This document shows positions 1 to 7,597 of a DNA stretch of 8,889 nt, one piece after another (the stretch's first letter is position 1; each line of letters opens with the position of its first letter). Source of the DNA: Bacteroidia bacterium (GTDB taxonomy: Bacteria > Bacteroidota > Bacteroidia > Bacteroidales > P3); contig BNXT01000038.1 in the NCBI GenBank assembly GCA_025999775.1, positions 1 through 8,889 of the forward strand. The letters run 5' to 3'. Under the pieces are notes generated by a model. That model did not search any database. It had not been told where the DNA came from and saw only the letters and a list, made by a program, of their open reading frames with translations. The position numbers and the translations under genes are program-made.

Positions 1-2
1 TA

Positions 3-400
3 TCTATTTTATGTGCCTATTTGGTTAATATCAATACATTTGCCGTACTTGGCGCTGTGATTTTTGTTTGGTGCTATAGGGATTTTCTCTATCCAAATCA
101 CAATCTAAATTCCTGTTTACTACAAATCCAGATGCCAACACGAAGAAAACGGCATTACTAAACTTTATTGTCAAGGGAATAGCCTTTAATTTAGCTAATC
201 TATTGTATATTGCTACGGTATTTTTGGCTTTCCGACATTTTGATAAATTTGACATTCTACTCTTCAATGCACTTTGGATAATTTTTTGTTTGATGGGCTA
301 TGCCTATTCTTTCTTTCTAAAACGACAGTACGTAGCGCTTGATATATTCATTGTTTTCGTAATGTTACTCATTGTCTCTTTTTTTATGATTTGGAAATGA
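3..400 (+). pseudogene. 3' part of a membrane protein gene, apparently frameshifted
   Basis: The 5' end lies outside the window. From position 3 the frame reads a hydrophobic, coding-like stretch (AYLVNINTFAVLGAVIFVW) as far as about FLYPNH, then loses sense and stops at 159-161. The frame one base earlier opens after a stop at 77-79 and reads NPDANTKKTALLNF followed by three hydrophobic segments, ending at the TGA at 398-400. The two halves join naturally if one base was lost between about 95 and 125. The intact product would be a polytopic inner-membrane protein. It lies 22 bases upstream of an ABC ATPase gene and may have been that ATPase's membrane subunit; this is inferred from position only, and I do not recognise the family. 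A sequencing error, or two separate short genes (the second starting at TTG 203), are alternatives. Confidence 0.5.
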
Positions 401-422
401 TTGATATAATACATACTATGTT

Positions 423-1136
423 ATGATTACAGTTAAGAATTTGTGCAAGGCATACAACAAAAAATCTGTGTTAAAAGATTTAGATTTAACTATTGCAACA
501 GGTAAGATACAAGCTATACTGGGACGTAATGGTGCGGGAAAATCTACCTTAGTTCACTGTATTGCCAATATTATCAATTGGGATAAAGGGGAGGTCTTTA
601 TTAACGATACATTGGTAACTCAAGACGAAGATTATCGAAAAGGGGTGGGTTATATGTTTCAAGATCCTATTTACATTGATCGGTTTTCGGCTTCTGAATA
701 TTTAGAATTTGTAGGCTATTTATACAGTTTACCCAAATCGGTCATCAAACAACGAATAGAATTTTTACTCAAACTTTTAGATTTACCAAATGACCGCAAG
801 TTTATAGAGTACTATTCGTATGGAATGAAAAATAAGGTTTCTTTAGCGGCAGCATTACTCCATAAGCCTAAATATCTTATTCTTGACGAACCCTTGAACG
901 GTATTGATTTTTTATCTTGCCAACGCATCATTCGTGAATTGAAAACAATGGCAAATTCAGGAGCGACAATATTAATTACATCGCACCAACTTGAACTTAT
1001 GACAGATACTGCGGATCTTTTAGGTGTATTAAAAGATGGCTACATAACGTTTAATACAGAGACGTATCGTTTATCAGAAATGGCGCATAGAGAAGGCATA
1101 TCTATCGCCAATTTAATAGAACAAGAACTTCATTAA
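423..1136 (+). CDS. ABC transporter ATP-binding protein
   Basis: Complete 237-residue nucleotide-binding subunit of an ABC transporter, a stand-alone ATPase that acts on the cytoplasmic face of a membrane partner. Visible motifs in order are Walker A GRNGAGKST (34-42), Q-loop Gln80 in MFQDP, a degenerate signature YSYGM (131-135), Walker B LILDEP with Glu156, and the switch histidine in TSHQ (His188). The YSYGM signature and the overall style resemble ABC-2-type exporter ATPases (drug, lantibiotic-immunity or gliding type) rather than the LolD/MacB type, whose signature is LSGGQ/E. The ATG at 423 follows a small ATG-TTA-TGA at 418 and lies 22 bases after the preceding gene. The likely partners are the membrane proteins on either side. 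The substrate is unknown; a role in peptide export or self-protection is inferred from the cluster. Confidence 0.9.
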   Translation: MITVKNLCKAYNKKSVLKDLDLTIATGKIQAILGRNGAGKSTLVHCIANIINWDKGEVFINDTLVTQDEDYRKGVGYMFQDPIYIDRFSASEYLEFVGYLYSLPKSVIKQRIEFLLKLLDLPNDRKFIEYYSYGMKNKVSLAAALLHKPKYLILDEPLNGIDFLSCQRIIRELKTMANSGATILITSHQLELMTDTADLLGVLKDGYITFNTETYRLSEMAHREGISIANLIEQELH

Positions 1137-1152
1137 TATAATAGAAATAATT

Positions 1153-1797
1153 ATGGCTCCCTTTTTTGCTACCTATCTCTCTCTCAAAAAGCGCTACTAT
1201 TTTTTGTTGGTTGTATCTTTGCTTCTATTGATAGGCTATTTTCAACAGGAATTGACGCTGGTATTTCAACTGCAAAATCCCGTAGTCGAAAAAATAGGAC
1301 GCGAACGCTTTATTACCATCTTTAACAAGTATCGTTGGATAGGGTTTCTATTCGTTCCTATTGTTGTTCTAATTAGAGTTTGCTACACCTCCATTTGCCT
1401 CTATATCGGAAAAGTGTTTAACGGCATAACCTCTAATGCCGGTTTTGTGTCATGCTACAATATCGCTCTCAAGGCAGATATTGTCTTCGTTTTAAGTTCT
1501 ATTCTGTCTTTTATTCTGATATTGTGCAGTGGCGTTCAACAAGGACAACAAGCCATGCAATACACATCTCTACTTTGTTTAGTGGACGTTGATACATTAG
1601 ACAAATGGTTAGTAGCGCCACTTGCCGCCATCAATGTGTTTGAAGTCCTCTATTGGCTGTTTATGGCACAATTATTGACTGTTTCAAACACTATAAAATA
1701 CGGAGAAGCGCTACGATTTGTTGTGTCCTCTTACGGATTAGGTTTTTTATTGTACCTGATTTTCATGATGTTTTTGTTGCTTTATTTAATCGTATAA
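1153..1797 (+). CDS. Multi-spanning inner-membrane protein, possible ABC transporter membrane subunit
   Basis: Open frame of 214 residues with about five hydrophobic segments, at roughly 13-30, 62-86, 108-126, 152-176 and 190-213. It has no signal peptide beyond the first segment and no soluble domain of note. The stretch WLVAPLAAINVFEVLYWLF recalls membrane proteins of the Yip1-like kind that often accompany Bacteroidetes ABC ATPases, but I cannot assign the family. It starts 16 bases after the ATPase gene and ends 5 bases before the thioredoxin-like gene, so it is almost certainly co-transcribed with both. By context it may form a transporter with the ATPase at 423-1136 and the disrupted membrane protein at the left edge. 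Coding status is secure; function is a guess from position. Confidence 0.75.
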   Translation: MAPFFATYLSLKKRYYFLLVVSLLLLIGYFQQELTLVFQLQNPVVEKIGRERFITIFNKYRWIGFLFVPIVVLIRVCYTSICLYIGKVFNGITSNAGFVSCYNIALKADIVFVLSSILSFILILCSGVQQGQQAMQYTSLLCLVDVDTLDKWLVAPLAAINVFEVLYWLFMAQLLTVSNTIKYGEALRFVVSSYGLGFLLYLIFMMFLLLYLIV

Positions 1798-1802
1798 CAC
1801 GT

Positions 1803-2330
1803 ATGAACAAAAAACGTATCCTAACGATAGTTTTGATAACAGTAACACTACTTTTAGTTACACTTTTGTCTGTGCAATTGGGAAAACACTACAACACTGT
1901 CAAAATGTACAGACAATTACCGGATGTTACTTTGCTTCAAATGGATAGCACAGCGTTTTGCACGTCGGAATTGAAAGAGATTAATAAATCGCTTGTTATC
2001 TTCTACTTCCATCCAGATTGTGATTTTTGTCAAATGGAAATTGAGTCAATACTGAAATCACAAGAAAAACTACATCATACACAATTATTGTTCGTGAGTT
2101 TTGCTTTGATAGAAGAAATAAAGCCATTTTTAGAGACTTTTCCTATTGACACAATACCTAACGTTCTTATTGCCATGGATAATAATTTGGAATTTACCAA
2201 CACTTTTAAACCAAAATCTATTCCTGCTACCTATATTTACAACGCGCAAGGAACCCTTCAAAAGGTACTGACAGGACTGTCTTCATTGGAGGTTATCCTA
2301 AAAATAATAACTCGCAACAATGCAGAATAG
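1803..2330 (+). CDS. Membrane-anchored thioredoxin-fold protein with CxxC (TlpA/redoxin-like)
   Basis: This 175-residue protein has one N-terminal membrane anchor (about 6-24) and a periplasmic thioredoxin-like domain. The active site is CDFC (Cys73, Cys76), preceded by the strand SLVIFYFHPD, and the conserved cis-proline loop is SIPATYIY (Pro141). These are hallmarks of TlpA/ResA-type thiol-disulfide oxidoreductases in Bacteroidetes. The frame is open upstream to 1653, but the ATG at 1803 is preferred: it sits 5 bases after the previous stop and begins with basic residues followed by a hydrophobic stretch, and the extra upstream codons lie inside the preceding gene. Its stop overlaps the PCAT start by 11 bases. 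In such clusters this protein could make or break disulfides in the exported peptide, or keep transporter cysteines reduced; this is an inference. Confidence 0.88.
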   Translation: MNKKRILTIVLITVTLLLVTLLSVQLGKHYNTVKMYRQLPDVTLLQMDSTAFCTSELKEINKSLVIFYFHPDCDFCQMEIESILKSQEKLHHTQLLFVSFALIEEIKPFLETFPIDTIPNVLIAMDNNLEFTNTFKPKSIPATYIYNAQGTLQKVLTGLSSLEVILKIITRNNAE

Positions 2331-4478
2331 AAGCAACTATGAACGGGTATTTGTGCAACAACATGACGAAACAGACTGCGGCGTAGCCTGCCTATTATCG
2401 CTTGTACACTACTACGGAGGCGACACTACCTTGGGGCATTTACGCAAATTAAGTGGTACTTCAACGACCGGAACCACGCTACTTGGACTGTATCAAGCAG
2501 CTGATAAAATGGGGTTTGATGTTCAAGGTTGTGAATCCGACATCAAAGGACTTGTTGAACACGGAAAACCGGTGATACTACATATCATAGTAGATAAGAA
2601 ATTTGAACATTATGTCATTTGCTATGGCATTGAAGATGGGCAATTCATTATCAGCGACCCCGCCAAAGAAGTATCACTCTATTCTGAAAAAGATTTATCC
2701 GCAGTATGGACAGGGAAATGCCTTACATTAGAACCTAACAAAAACTTTATTGCAAAAGAGCGCATAAAAAAAGAGAAATGGGAATGGATTAAAACTCTTA
2801 TGCGAGCAGATATTGGGATTTTATCAGTAAGTGTGTTCTTAGGCATAATCTTGGCTATTCTGGGGGTTGTGATGGCTGTTTTCTCTCAAAAATTGATAGA
2901 CGAAGTACTCCCTAACAAAAATATGCAAAAATTGGTTTTGGGATTGGCGCTTGTAACTTTACTTTTGTTGGCACGGTTATTTATGCAAGCCATCCGACAA
3001 AGGTTACTAATCACACAAAGTAAGAACTTTAACAATCGCATTATTGACTTTTTTTACAAGAAATTGCTTCGGTTACCAAAGATATTTTTTGACAGCCACA
3101 AAACCGGCGATATGGTTGCTCGCCTCAATGATACACGCAGAATACAAGGGGTTATCAGTTCGGTGTTGGGGAGTGTCGTAATAGATAGCTTAGTTGCGTT
3201 GGTATCTCTATGCATCTTGGCGTATTACTCGTGGCAAATAGCAATCATTGCAATACTCACCATTCCTGTATTTTTTGCAGTAATCTATGCCCACAATACA
3301 AAGATACTAAAGCAACAACGAGAGGTAATGTCTGGTTATGCCGCAACAGAAAGCAATTTTATAAATACAATTAACGGTATAACCACAATAAAGAATTTCA
3401 ACCGAGAAACCATTTTTCAAACAATCAATCAACAACTATATGCTTTGTTTCAAAACACAATCTACAATTTGGGGACTACACAAATAAAAATTGGCATGCT
3501 GTCAGGCATTGTAGGACTTGTAATTATGATGAGTATCATTGCATATAGCACGATACAAGTGATATAGTATGCTTTATCTATGGGGGAAGTGATGGCTATT
3601 ATTAGTATTACAGGGTCTTTGTTTCCATCTATTGCTAATCTTGCATTGGTAGCCATTCCAATCAATGAGGCGAAAATTGCTTTTGATAGAATGTTTGAAA
3701 TAATTGGACAAAAAGGAGAGCCTGAGAAGAGTGAAAATCAATATGTCAAAATTGAAGATGTAAATCGATTCGTTTTATCAGATATAGACTTTCGGTTTGT
3801 CGGACGGAAACGCTTACTCAATGGGATTAACATGGAATTTAACAAGGGTGAACTAACCTGCATTATCGGAGAAAGTGGTTGTGGAAAAAGTACGCTATGT
3901 CAAATTATGCAACGTTTTTACCAACCTGAAAGCGGTGTAATGTTAATAGATGATATGAATGTCGAGACCTACAGTTTATCGGAATGGAGGCATACAATCG
4001 CTGTCGTTCCGCAGGAGATTTTTATCTACAATGGCACACCGTATTAGACAACTTGTTTTTCGGGCAACCACCACAGGACATAACACATTTTCAGAACTTT
4101 TGTGTTCATCATAATGTTGATACATTTTTCAACGCATTGCCACAAGGCTTGATGACCATTGTTGGTGAAGATGGTATCAATCTTTCGGGTGGACAAAAAC
4201 AATTGATTGCTTTTGTAAGAGCCATTTATAACCCCTTTAAGATTCTTATTCTTGATGAAATGACCTCGTCCATGGATCGTACTATGGAGGCACATATCAA
4301 CCGTATTTTGAAAACTATTTCAAAATACAGAATTGTTATTTTTGTGACTCATAAATTACACACCGTTAAAAATATGAGTGATAGAATTTATATCGTAGAA
4401 GACGGAAAAGCCACAGTAAAAGGCTCCCATACAGAGTTAATGCGTACACAGAATTTTTATAGCGAATACTGGAATTAG
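2320..4478 (+). pseudogene. C39-peptidase-containing ABC peptide exporter (PCAT), disrupted by a nonsense codon and a 2-base insertion
   Basis: Family role: the C39 cysteine peptidase cuts the leader after a double glycine, and the ABC core exports the core peptide. The reading starts at ATG 2320 with QQHDETDCGVACL (Cys20, oxyanion Gln14), His97 in FEHYVICYG and Asp113 in ISDPAKE. A membrane domain follows from about residue 160. An in-frame TAG at 3565-3567 (codon 416) interrupts the last membrane helix; the same frame then continues through SMGEVMAI and Walker A GESGCGKST (3868-3894). After PQEIFIYNGT an extra two bases in CACAC (4035-4039) lead to a stop at 4045-4047; removing them restores NGTVLDNLFFG. 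The rest carries LSGGQ (4182-4196), LILDE (4245-4259) and the switch His in VTHK. The repaired product would be 718 residues, a normal PCAT length. As written, only a peptidase plus membrane fragment without an ATPase domain could be made. Sequencing error is the alternative. Confidence 0.9.
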
Positions 4479-4483
4479 GAACG

Positions 4484-5743
4484 ATGCATTCTATAGATCA
4501 TTTTGAAGAAATACTGAGTTCTATACGTCAAAATCCTATACGAACTGTTTTAGCAGGGTTTGGAGTAGCATGGGGTATATTCATTCTCACAATTATGCTC
4601 GGTATAGGACAAGGCTTTCAGGACGGAGTAATGGAAATGTTTAATGCTTTTGCCCAAAAAAGTATGTTTGTCTATGGTAATCATACATCTTTAAAATACA
4701 ATAACTACAGCGAAGGTAGAGAAGTCATTTTTGATGAAGCGTACCTTAAAAATCTAAAAGATAGATATGAACAAATTACAGCTATATCACCCCAAAAGCA
4801 ACTACAATTATCCGTCAAACATGGTAATAAAACCAATGTATTTACGACTATTGGTATCAATGAAGATTACTTTAGAATAAAGATATTGGAAGTAACTGAC
4901 GAGGGACGATTATTTAACAGCATCGACCTCAATGCTAAGCGTAATGTTGTAATTGTCGGCGAGGGTATTACAAATTTTTTTTTCAACCAAAAGCAAGCAA
5001 TCAACAACTATGTTGAAATAGCAGGTGTTCTTTACAAAATTATCGGCGTATTAAAGGATGATAATATCTTTGCAGCTTCCGATGTAAATACCATCTATTT
5101 GCCCTATAAAACGCTTATTGACAATATAAAAGATGGTCATGGTAACAATAGTGATTTTCATGCATTCGCATTATTACTACAAGATAATACCGATACAAAA
5201 CAATTTGAAGATGAATTGAGGAAATACATTGCTCATAAATCCAATTTCGACAGCGATGATGCACAAGCGCTTTACATTGCCAATTACCAATCCCAAACAG
5301 AGAGTTTCGATACTTTGTTTCGTGGGCTTAAAGGGTTGATTTGGATAATAGGACTTTGTTTTTTACTGAGTGGAATAGTCGGAATATGCAATATTATGCT
5401 GATCATAGTGCGGGAACGTACCTGTGAAATTGGTATCCGCAAAGCGATAGGAGCCTTATCAAAAGATATTATTTTAATGATTATTATAGAATCTATATCT
5501 ATTACACTGATTTCAGGACTATTTGGAATAATTTTAGGATATGGAGTATTGCAACTCATAGAATGGTTAATAGGAGGAACTTCCTACAGTTCGTTGATTC
5601 CTCAAATAACTTTTGATTTATCAGCAACCTTGTTTGCACTGCTGATACTTGTTATAACAGGAACATTGGCGGGATTGTTTCCGTCGATGAAAGCCGCACA
5701 AATAATGCCGATTAATGCTATAAACCAAGAAAATAGGGGGTAA
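4484..5743 (+). CDS. MacB/FtsX-type ABC transporter permease
   Basis: Complete 419-residue permease of the MacB/FtsX family. The layout is typical: a first membrane helix at about 22-44, a large periplasmic MacB-type domain at about 50-280, then three helices (about 284-308, 328-352 and 382-400). The diagnostic cytoplasmic coupling motif ERTCEIGIRKAIGA (311-324) lies after the second helix, and the C-terminus LFPSMKAAQIMPINAI is the usual family ending. Unlike MacB proper it carries no N-terminal ATPase domain, so it needs a separate LolD/MacB-type ATPase, and none is seen in the window. It starts 5 bases after the PCAT stop and ends 6 bases before the adaptor gene. These proteins work mechanically with a periplasmic adaptor to push substrates from the periplasm outward, which would fit a second export step after the PCAT. 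Confidence 0.93.
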   Translation: MHSIDHFEEILSSIRQNPIRTVLAGFGVAWGIFILTIMLGIGQGFQDGVMEMFNAFAQKSMFVYGNHTSLKYNNYSEGREVIFDEAYLKNLKDRYEQITAISPQKQLQLSVKHGNKTNVFTTIGINEDYFRIKILEVTDEGRLFNSIDLNAKRNVVIVGEGITNFFFNQKQAINNYVEIAGVLYKIIGVLKDDNIFAASDVNTIYLPYKTLIDNIKDGHGNNSDFHAFALLLQDNTDTKQFEDELRKYIAHKSNFDSDDAQALYIANYQSQTESFDTLFRGLKGLIWIIGLCFLLSGIVGICNIMLIIVRERTCEIGIRKAIGALSKDIILMIIIESISITLISGLFGIILGYGVLQLIEWLIGGTSYSSLIPQITFDLSATLFALLILVITGTLAGLFPSMKAAQIMPINAINQENRG

Positions 5744-5749
5744 TTTATC

Positions 5750-6832
5750 ATGAAAGTCTTCAATGTTATTGCAGTATTGTTTTTTGTAACTGTTGTCAGT
5801 ATCATTAGTTATAATGTTTTAAAAAGAGACCGCAACAATTTTTACAGTTTCATTCAATCTGAATATAGAGATATTACCGAAAAGATATATATTGCAGGTA
5901 ATGTATATCCGGTGAAAGAAGTGGAAATAAAATCGCAATTGTCGGGTATTATAGATAATATTTTTGTCAAAATAGACGATAGCGTGACGATTAATGCACC
6001 CATTGCAACTATAAAATTAGTACCTAATCCTTCAGACATCGAACGAGTAGAAAATAATGTAACTTTATCGCAAATTGATTACACTGCAAAACAAACGGAA
6101 TATAAGCGATCAGTAAGCTTGTTTAGCAAAAAGGTCATTAGCAAATCAGAAATGGACGAAATGCGAAGACAATATCTTACAAGTAAAAAACAATACGAAT
6201 CCGCAACCAATCAGCTTGATTTATTAAAAAATGGACACATAATTTCAAAAAATATTTCTAATATAGTTACATCCAGTACAACAGGCATTATTATTGACAT
6301 TCCAATTGAAATTGGCGCTTCCGTCATTGAAAGAAACAATTATAACCCCGGTACTACTATCGCCATTGTGGCAGACCTTCACAAATTTATTTTCCGTGCA
6401 TTGATAGCAGAACACTATGTAAAATCTATCAAAATTGGCGATGAAATCAAGCTCTCATTCAATGCTTACGATTCACTGCAAGTCGTTGCCTGTATTCAGA
6501 AAATATCATCAAAAGGTAATGTGATTAATGATGGAGGAGCGGTTAAATACTTGATAGATGCTGAATTTGATATGGTAGAAAATATGCCTCTATTACGTTC
6601 CGGCTATTCCGCGAGCGCAGAGATCATACTGCATGAACGAAAAAACGTACTTTCTATTCCCGAAAAATACGTACATTTCAGTAACGATTCCATTTATGTG
6701 AACATTTATGATACGTTAACAAACAAACATATTCCACAATTGATTAATATTGGCGTTTCAGACGGTACTTACGTGGAAATTGTAAACGGGTTGACGAGCA
6801 CCGACAGAATAATCACAAAAGGGTCAAATTGA
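5750..6832 (+). CDS. HlyD/MacA-type periplasmic adaptor (membrane fusion protein)
   Basis: This 360-residue adaptor has one N-terminal membrane helix (about 5-22) and no lipobox. The lipoyl/barrel-hybrid halves are around 50-92 (GNVYPVKEVEIKSQLSG, then PIATIKL) and 170-207 (SSTTGIIIDIPIEIGASV). A charged helical hairpin (about 95-160) lies between them; it is fairly short, as in MacA-like adaptors. A beta-barrel region (about 208-290) and a membrane-proximal domain (about 298-358, ending GLTSTDRIITKGSN) follow. In tripartite exporters such proteins bridge the inner-membrane pump and a TolC-like channel. It begins 6 bases after the permease stop, and GGGGG upstream of the ATG is one of the few purine-rich sites that might act in ribosome binding. 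It is the last gene of the cluster. It could serve the permease, the PCAT, or both. Confidence 0.92.
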   Translation: MKVFNVIAVLFFVTVVSIISYNVLKRDRNNFYSFIQSEYRDITEKIYIAGNVYPVKEVEIKSQLSGIIDNIFVKIDDSVTINAPIATIKLVPNPSDIERVENNVTLSQIDYTAKQTEYKRSVSLFSKKVISKSEMDEMRRQYLTSKKQYESATNQLDLLKNGHIISKNISNIVTSSTTGIIIDIPIEIGASVIERNNYNPGTTIAIVADLHKFIFRALIAEHYVKSIKIGDEIKLSFNAYDSLQVVACIQKISSKGNVINDGGAVKYLIDAEFDMVENMPLLRSGYSASAEIILHERKNVLSIPEKYVHFSNDSIYVNIYDTLTNKHIPQLINIGVSDGTYVEIVNGLTSTDRIITKGSN

Positions 6833-6841
6833 CCTGCAATC

Positions 6842-6922
6842 CTAATTAATATCCATCACATCATCCAATAACGGAAGAAAACCTTTCCATTCATCAAACT
6901 GCGTAGTAGCAAAATATACTCA
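6842..6922 (-). other. Possible minus-strand coding relic in the intergenic region
   Basis: Between a TGA (complement of 6920-6922) and a TAG (complement of 6842-6844), the minus strand reads 25 codons of protein-like composition: VYFATTQFDEWKG followed by FLPLLDDVMDIN. It has no start codon. It could be the 3' end of a gene whose body has been deleted, or part of an interspersed repeat together with the adjacent hairpin. At this length, chance is a serious alternative. Confidence 0.25.
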
Positions 6923-6941
6923 GCCTTGATTTTTTCTTTTG

Positions 6942-6978
6942 TTACTTTTCTTTTGTATCAAGACAAAAAGAAAAGTAA
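6942..6978. repeat. AT-rich inverted repeat, possible transcription terminator
   Basis: The left arm TTACTTTTCTTTTGT (6942-6956) pairs with the right arm ACAAAAAGAAAAGTAA (6963-6978) around the six-base loop ATCAAG, with a single bulged base. CTTGAT at 6925-6930 is the exact complement of the loop, so a second, mutually exclusive pairing exists. It lies 109 bases after the last gene of the export cluster and upstream of the next promoter, where a terminator would be expected. It lacks a GC-rich stem and a following U-tract, so it is not a classical intrinsic terminator. Similar TTACTTTTCTTTT hairpins are, to my recollection, recurrent in Bacteroidetes intergenic regions; I cannot verify that here. 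Confidence 0.6.
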
Positions 6979-6991
6979 GAAGGGAAATAAC

Positions 6992-7023
6992 TTTACGCCA
7001 TTTCAATTTTTTTTGTATTTTTG
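6992..7023 (+). promoter_or_regulatory. Bacteroidetes-type promoter for the 7066 lipoprotein gene
   Basis: The -7 box TATTTTTG (7016-7023) matches TAnnTTTG, the consensus for the Bacteroidetes primary sigma factor. A weaker -33 element, TTTA (6992-6995), lies 20 bases upstream. The expected start near 7028-7031 leaves a leader of about 35 bases before the ATG at 7066. Spacing and position fit; the -33 element differs by one base from TTTG. Confidence 0.6.
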
Positions 7024-7065
7024 TATCCCATTCTTTTAAAGTTGTCGTGAATCTAAAATAACACT

Positions 7066-7584
7066 ATGAAAACAAAACACCTATTTTTAATCTTGGCAAT
7101 TGCAACAATTGTCGTATCTTGTACTCGGCATTGCGAATTTCCGGAACAATTAAAAAATTATGTCCCTTATAGCGTCGGAGACATTATAACCTTCGTAAAT
7201 CAAAACAATGAAACTTTGGTTCTTTCTGTGAAAGTGATGGATTTTTCTGAAGATCGTAATGAAAGAACTGGATTGGGAGCTAAAAGCTATTGTAATTATA
7301 ATTCGGCTTTTGAGGCTATGGACGAAAGAAATGACTTTTTTATTAAATGTTTTATATCTGGTGATAAATTTCCAGGGTACTGTAGTATCTTATTGTACAT
7401 GAATGGATTTCACAAGAACATGAATGTGGGGATACCTGCAAAAAAAATGGAAGATAGTCTTGTAATGGACAATCATCCAGACAACATAAAAGGAGATAAA
7501 TACATCGACAGAGTTAAACTCGTTAAGGGTAAGGGTATTACGGAAATTCATTATTCAGATGGTACTACATGGAAAATAAAATAA
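7066..7584 (+). CDS. Small lipoprotein of unknown function
   Basis: Complete 172-residue protein with a lipoprotein signal peptide: a basic start (MKTKH), a hydrophobic core and the lipobox VVSC, giving lipidated Cys19. The mature part begins with a stretch (PYSVGDIITFVNQNNETLV) and ends GITEIHYSDGTTWKIK. This beginning and ending recall a loose family of Bacteroidetes lipoproteins that start with 'PY..GD...F' and close with 'KGKGI.E....G..W'. No catalytic motif was found. Three further cysteines occur in the mature region. The gene has its own promoter-like sequence upstream and is followed 13 bases later by another lipoprotein gene in the same direction, so the two are probably co-transcribed. 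The likely location is the inner face of the outer membrane or the cell surface. Function is not known. Confidence 0.85.
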   Translation: MKTKHLFLILAIATIVVSCTRHCEFPEQLKNYVPYSVGDIITFVNQNNETLVLSVKVMDFSEDRNERTGLGAKSYCNYNSAFEAMDERNDFFIKCFISGDKFPGYCSILLYMNGFHKNMNVGIPAKKMEDSLVMDNHPDNIKGDKYIDRVKLVKGKGITEIHYSDGTTWKIK

Positions 7585-7597
7585 TAAAAAATACGCT

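Noticed and set aside
1653..1802. N-terminal extension of the thioredoxin-like protein
   Set aside because: The extra codons overlap the membrane protein gene in another frame, and ATG 1803 gives a proper membrane-anchor start.
3565..3567. Recoding of TAG as a sense codon
   Set aside because: TAG ends other genes in this window, for example at 2328-2330 and 4476-4478, and there is no sign of a suppressor system.
4030..4050. Programmed -1 frameshift as an explanation for the PCAT frame change
   Set aside because: No slippery heptamer of the X XXY YYZ kind is present at the junction, and removing one CA exactly restores the conserved NGTVLDN sequence, so a 2-base insertion is simpler.
4044..4295. 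Minus-strand frame of 83 codons inside the PCAT gene
   Set aside because: It is antisense to the conserved ATPase motifs and is a shadow of that coding sequence.
5284..5559. Minus-strand frame of 91 codons inside the permease gene
   Set aside because: It mirrors the conserved FtsX-type helices on the opposite strand and has no independent coding signs.
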